Assembly: GCA_035543875.1 (NCBI GenBank)
Contig: DATKIY010000091.1
Location: forward strand, 1 to 6,377
DNA length: 6,377 nucleotides
Source: DATKIY01 sp035543875
GTDB lineage: Bacteria > Actinomycetota > Actinomycetes > JAHEKZ01
Direction: 5' to 3'
The translations under genes were made by a program, and so were the position numbers. This document shows positions 5,273 through 6,377 of this stretch, piece by piece. Under the pieces are notes generated by a model. That model ran no database searches. It saw only the letters and a program-made list of their open reading frames with translations, and was not told where the DNA came from. How positions within the stretch are numbered: position 1 is the stretch's first letter; each line of letters opens with the position of its first letter.

Positions 5273-5506
5273 ATGTGCCGAAGCATCAAAACCCTGCGTC
5301 CACCGTTCACCGAGCACGTGTCGTCCGAGGACACCCGCGCCGCTGCGCTTCAGTACGTGCGCAAAGTGTCAGGTTTTCGGCAACCAGCCGCTCACAACCA
5401 GGCAGCGTTCGACCAAGCCGTCGCGATCATCGCCTCAGCAACGGACGACCTGCTTCTTCACCTGGAGGTCCGCGGCAGCAAATCCGGGTTGGGCAGCAGC
5501 AGTTGA
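5273..5506 (+). CDS. DUF2277 domain-containing small protein
   Basis: The 77-residue protein matches DUF2277, a small family of unknown function. It has the characteristic N-terminus MCRSIKTLRPP, the core RAAALQYVRKVSGFRQPAAHN (about 25-45, quoted by parts: AAALQYVRKVSGF and QPAAHN), a helix with FDQAVAIIASAT, and the LEVRG tail. No signal peptide or membrane segment is present, so it is probably cytoplasmic. The ATG at 5273 is chosen because family members usually begin MCR. An in-frame ATG six bases earlier (5267) has AGGTAG four bases before it and is possible; an ATG at 5237 would add twelve residues not expected in the family. The gene is divergent from the DM13 gene. Its last 49 bases overlap the end of the convergent alcohol dehydrogenase gene, which is unusual. 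Confidence 0.88.
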   Translation: MCRSIKTLRPPFTEHVSSEDTRAAALQYVRKVSGFRQPAAHNQAAFDQAVAIIASATDDLLLHLEVRGSKSGLGSSS

Positions 5507-6377
5507 CGAAGGGCGTGACCTGACGCTAAGTCGTCCAGCGCCTGCTTGGCGTCGGTGAGCGGTCGTCGGGCCGAAACCAACGAGTCGAGGTCGAGTTCAC
5601 CTGACATGTACTCGTCGACGAGTCGTGGGATGTCACGATGCGGCGTGATGGATCCGTAGTTGGACCCGAGAATTCGTTGGTCGGCCTCCGCAAGAGCCAT
5701 TGGGTCGAATGTCGCACGCTCGCCGTTCGGTGGCAGTCCTACGATGACGGCAGCGCCACCCATACCCAACGATTGAATCGCTTGCTCGGTGGTTGCGATC
5801 GCACCGATCGCGTCGAAGCAGAAGTCCAATCCCTCTGGCACGAGCTCGCGAAGCGCCGTCACCACATCACCGGACCCCGCGTCGACGCTGTCGGTCGCGC
5901 CCAACTGCCGCGCAAGCGACAGCTTGTCCGTCACGAGATCGACCGCGATGATGCGCGCCGCCCCGGCGAGGCGTGCTCCTTGAACAACCGACAGGCCGAC
6001 TCCCCCACAACCGATGACGGCAACCGTCGCACCTGCCGGAACGCTCGCCGTGTTGCGAACCGCGCCAACGCCGGTGGCAACCGCGCACCCAACAATGCAG
6101 ATCAGGTCAAGCGGTGCGTCGTCGCGAATCTTCACCGCACCACTGACCGGGACCACCGCACGTTCGGCGTAGGACGACACACCCAGGTAGTGAAAGCACT
6201 CCTCCCCCTCGGCCCGGAGCCGGCTGGTCCCGTCGAACAGGGTTCCGCCGGCCCCGATGACCTGGGCGGACACCGAGCACTGGGCTGGACGGCCAGCGAC
6301 GCAGTATCGACAGGTTCCGCAGTTCGGCACCCACGACAACACCACGTGGTCTCCGACGGCCAAACCCGTCACCCCGT
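5458..6377 (-). CDS. Zinc-dependent alcohol dehydrogenase (MDR family), 5' end outside window
   Basis: About 305 residues of a class-III-like medium-chain alcohol dehydrogenase are visible. The reading frame runs off the right edge, so roughly 65-70 N-terminal residues are missing, including the first catalytic zinc ligands. Counting from the GTG at 6372, which is internal rather than a start, Cys18, 21, 24 and 32 form the structural-zinc site (CGTCRYC then C). Cys96 in GCAVATGVGAV is the usual third catalytic zinc ligand. A Rossmann fold follows, with GCGGVG at 121-126 and Asp145 ending the next strand (IIAVDL), which favours NAD over NADP. The enzyme should oxidise an alcohol, or an aldehyde-thiol adduct, with reduction of NAD in the cytoplasm; the exact substrate is not readable. 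The C-terminal part is complete and ends PNPDLLPRTSR, with the final 16 codons antisense to the DUF2277 gene. Nothing suggests a frameshift. Confidence 0.93.
   Translation of the reverse strand, partial: GVTGLAVGDHVVLSWVPNCGTCRYCVAGRPAQCSVSAQVIGAGGTLFDGTSRLRAEGEECFHYLGVSSYAERAVVPVSGAVKIRDDAPLDLICIVGCAVATGVGAVRNTASVPAGATVAVIGCGGVGLSVVQGARLAGAARIIAVDLVTDKLSLARQLGATDSVDAGSGDVVTALRELVPEGLDFCFDAIGAIATTEQAIQSLGMGGAAVIVGLPPNGERATFDPMALAEADQRILGSNYGSITPHRDIPRLVDEYMSGELDLDSLVSARRPLTDAKQALDDLASGHALRQLLLPNPDLLPRTSR

Overview
The window looks like ordinary chromosomal DNA from a high-GC, Gram-positive actinomycete (Actinomycetota). This rests on gene content: a DUF4192 protein, a DUF2277 protein, a PKD-domain secreted protein of the kind common in Nocardioides-like genomes, a membrane protein with a DM13 domain, and GTG starts. 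A genus cannot be fixed from the sequence alone. Eight protein-coding genes fill almost the whole window. I see no tRNA, rRNA, CRISPR array, insertion sequence or phage gene.

Layout. The left part is on the minus strand: a secreted PKD-domain protein with a cysteine-rich N-terminal half (91-1008), preceded in transcription order by a DUF4192 protein (1115-2203). A divergent region of about 140 bases (2204-2340) with a short perfect inverted repeat separates these from a plus-strand pair. That pair is a membrane-anchored or exported sulfite-oxidase-type molybdenum-cofactor oxidoreductase (2341-3084) and a four-helix b-type cytochrome (3071-3634). The two overlap by 14 bases and very probably form one electron-transfer complex at the cytoplasmic membrane. 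After a gene-free gap of 184 bases comes a plus-strand VOC/glyoxalase-like protein (3819-4463). It ends only 4 bases from a convergent minus-strand gene for a three-helix membrane protein with an extracytoplasmic DM13 domain (4468-5136). Divergent from that is a small DUF2277 protein (5273-5506). Its 3' end overlaps by 49 bases the 3' end of a convergent zinc-dependent alcohol dehydrogenase gene (5458-6377), which is cut by the right edge of the window and lacks its N-terminus.

How they fit together. The only firm functional unit is the molybdoenzyme plus cytochrome b. It resembles the MsrP/MsrQ arrangement in principle, but the cytochrome is of the four-helix formate-dehydrogenase-gamma/cytochrome-b561-like type, so substrate and electron route are open. 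The DM13 protein is a second envelope protein that may have a redox role, about 0.8 kb further on, but it is on the other strand and a link is only inferred. The remaining genes look like independent housekeeping or accessory genes. I found no clear sign of a new defence or mobile system. The points most worth a second look are the molybdoenzyme-cytochrome pair, the three-helix/DM13 architecture, the cysteine-rich PKD protein and the antisense-overlapping 3' ends at 5458-5506.
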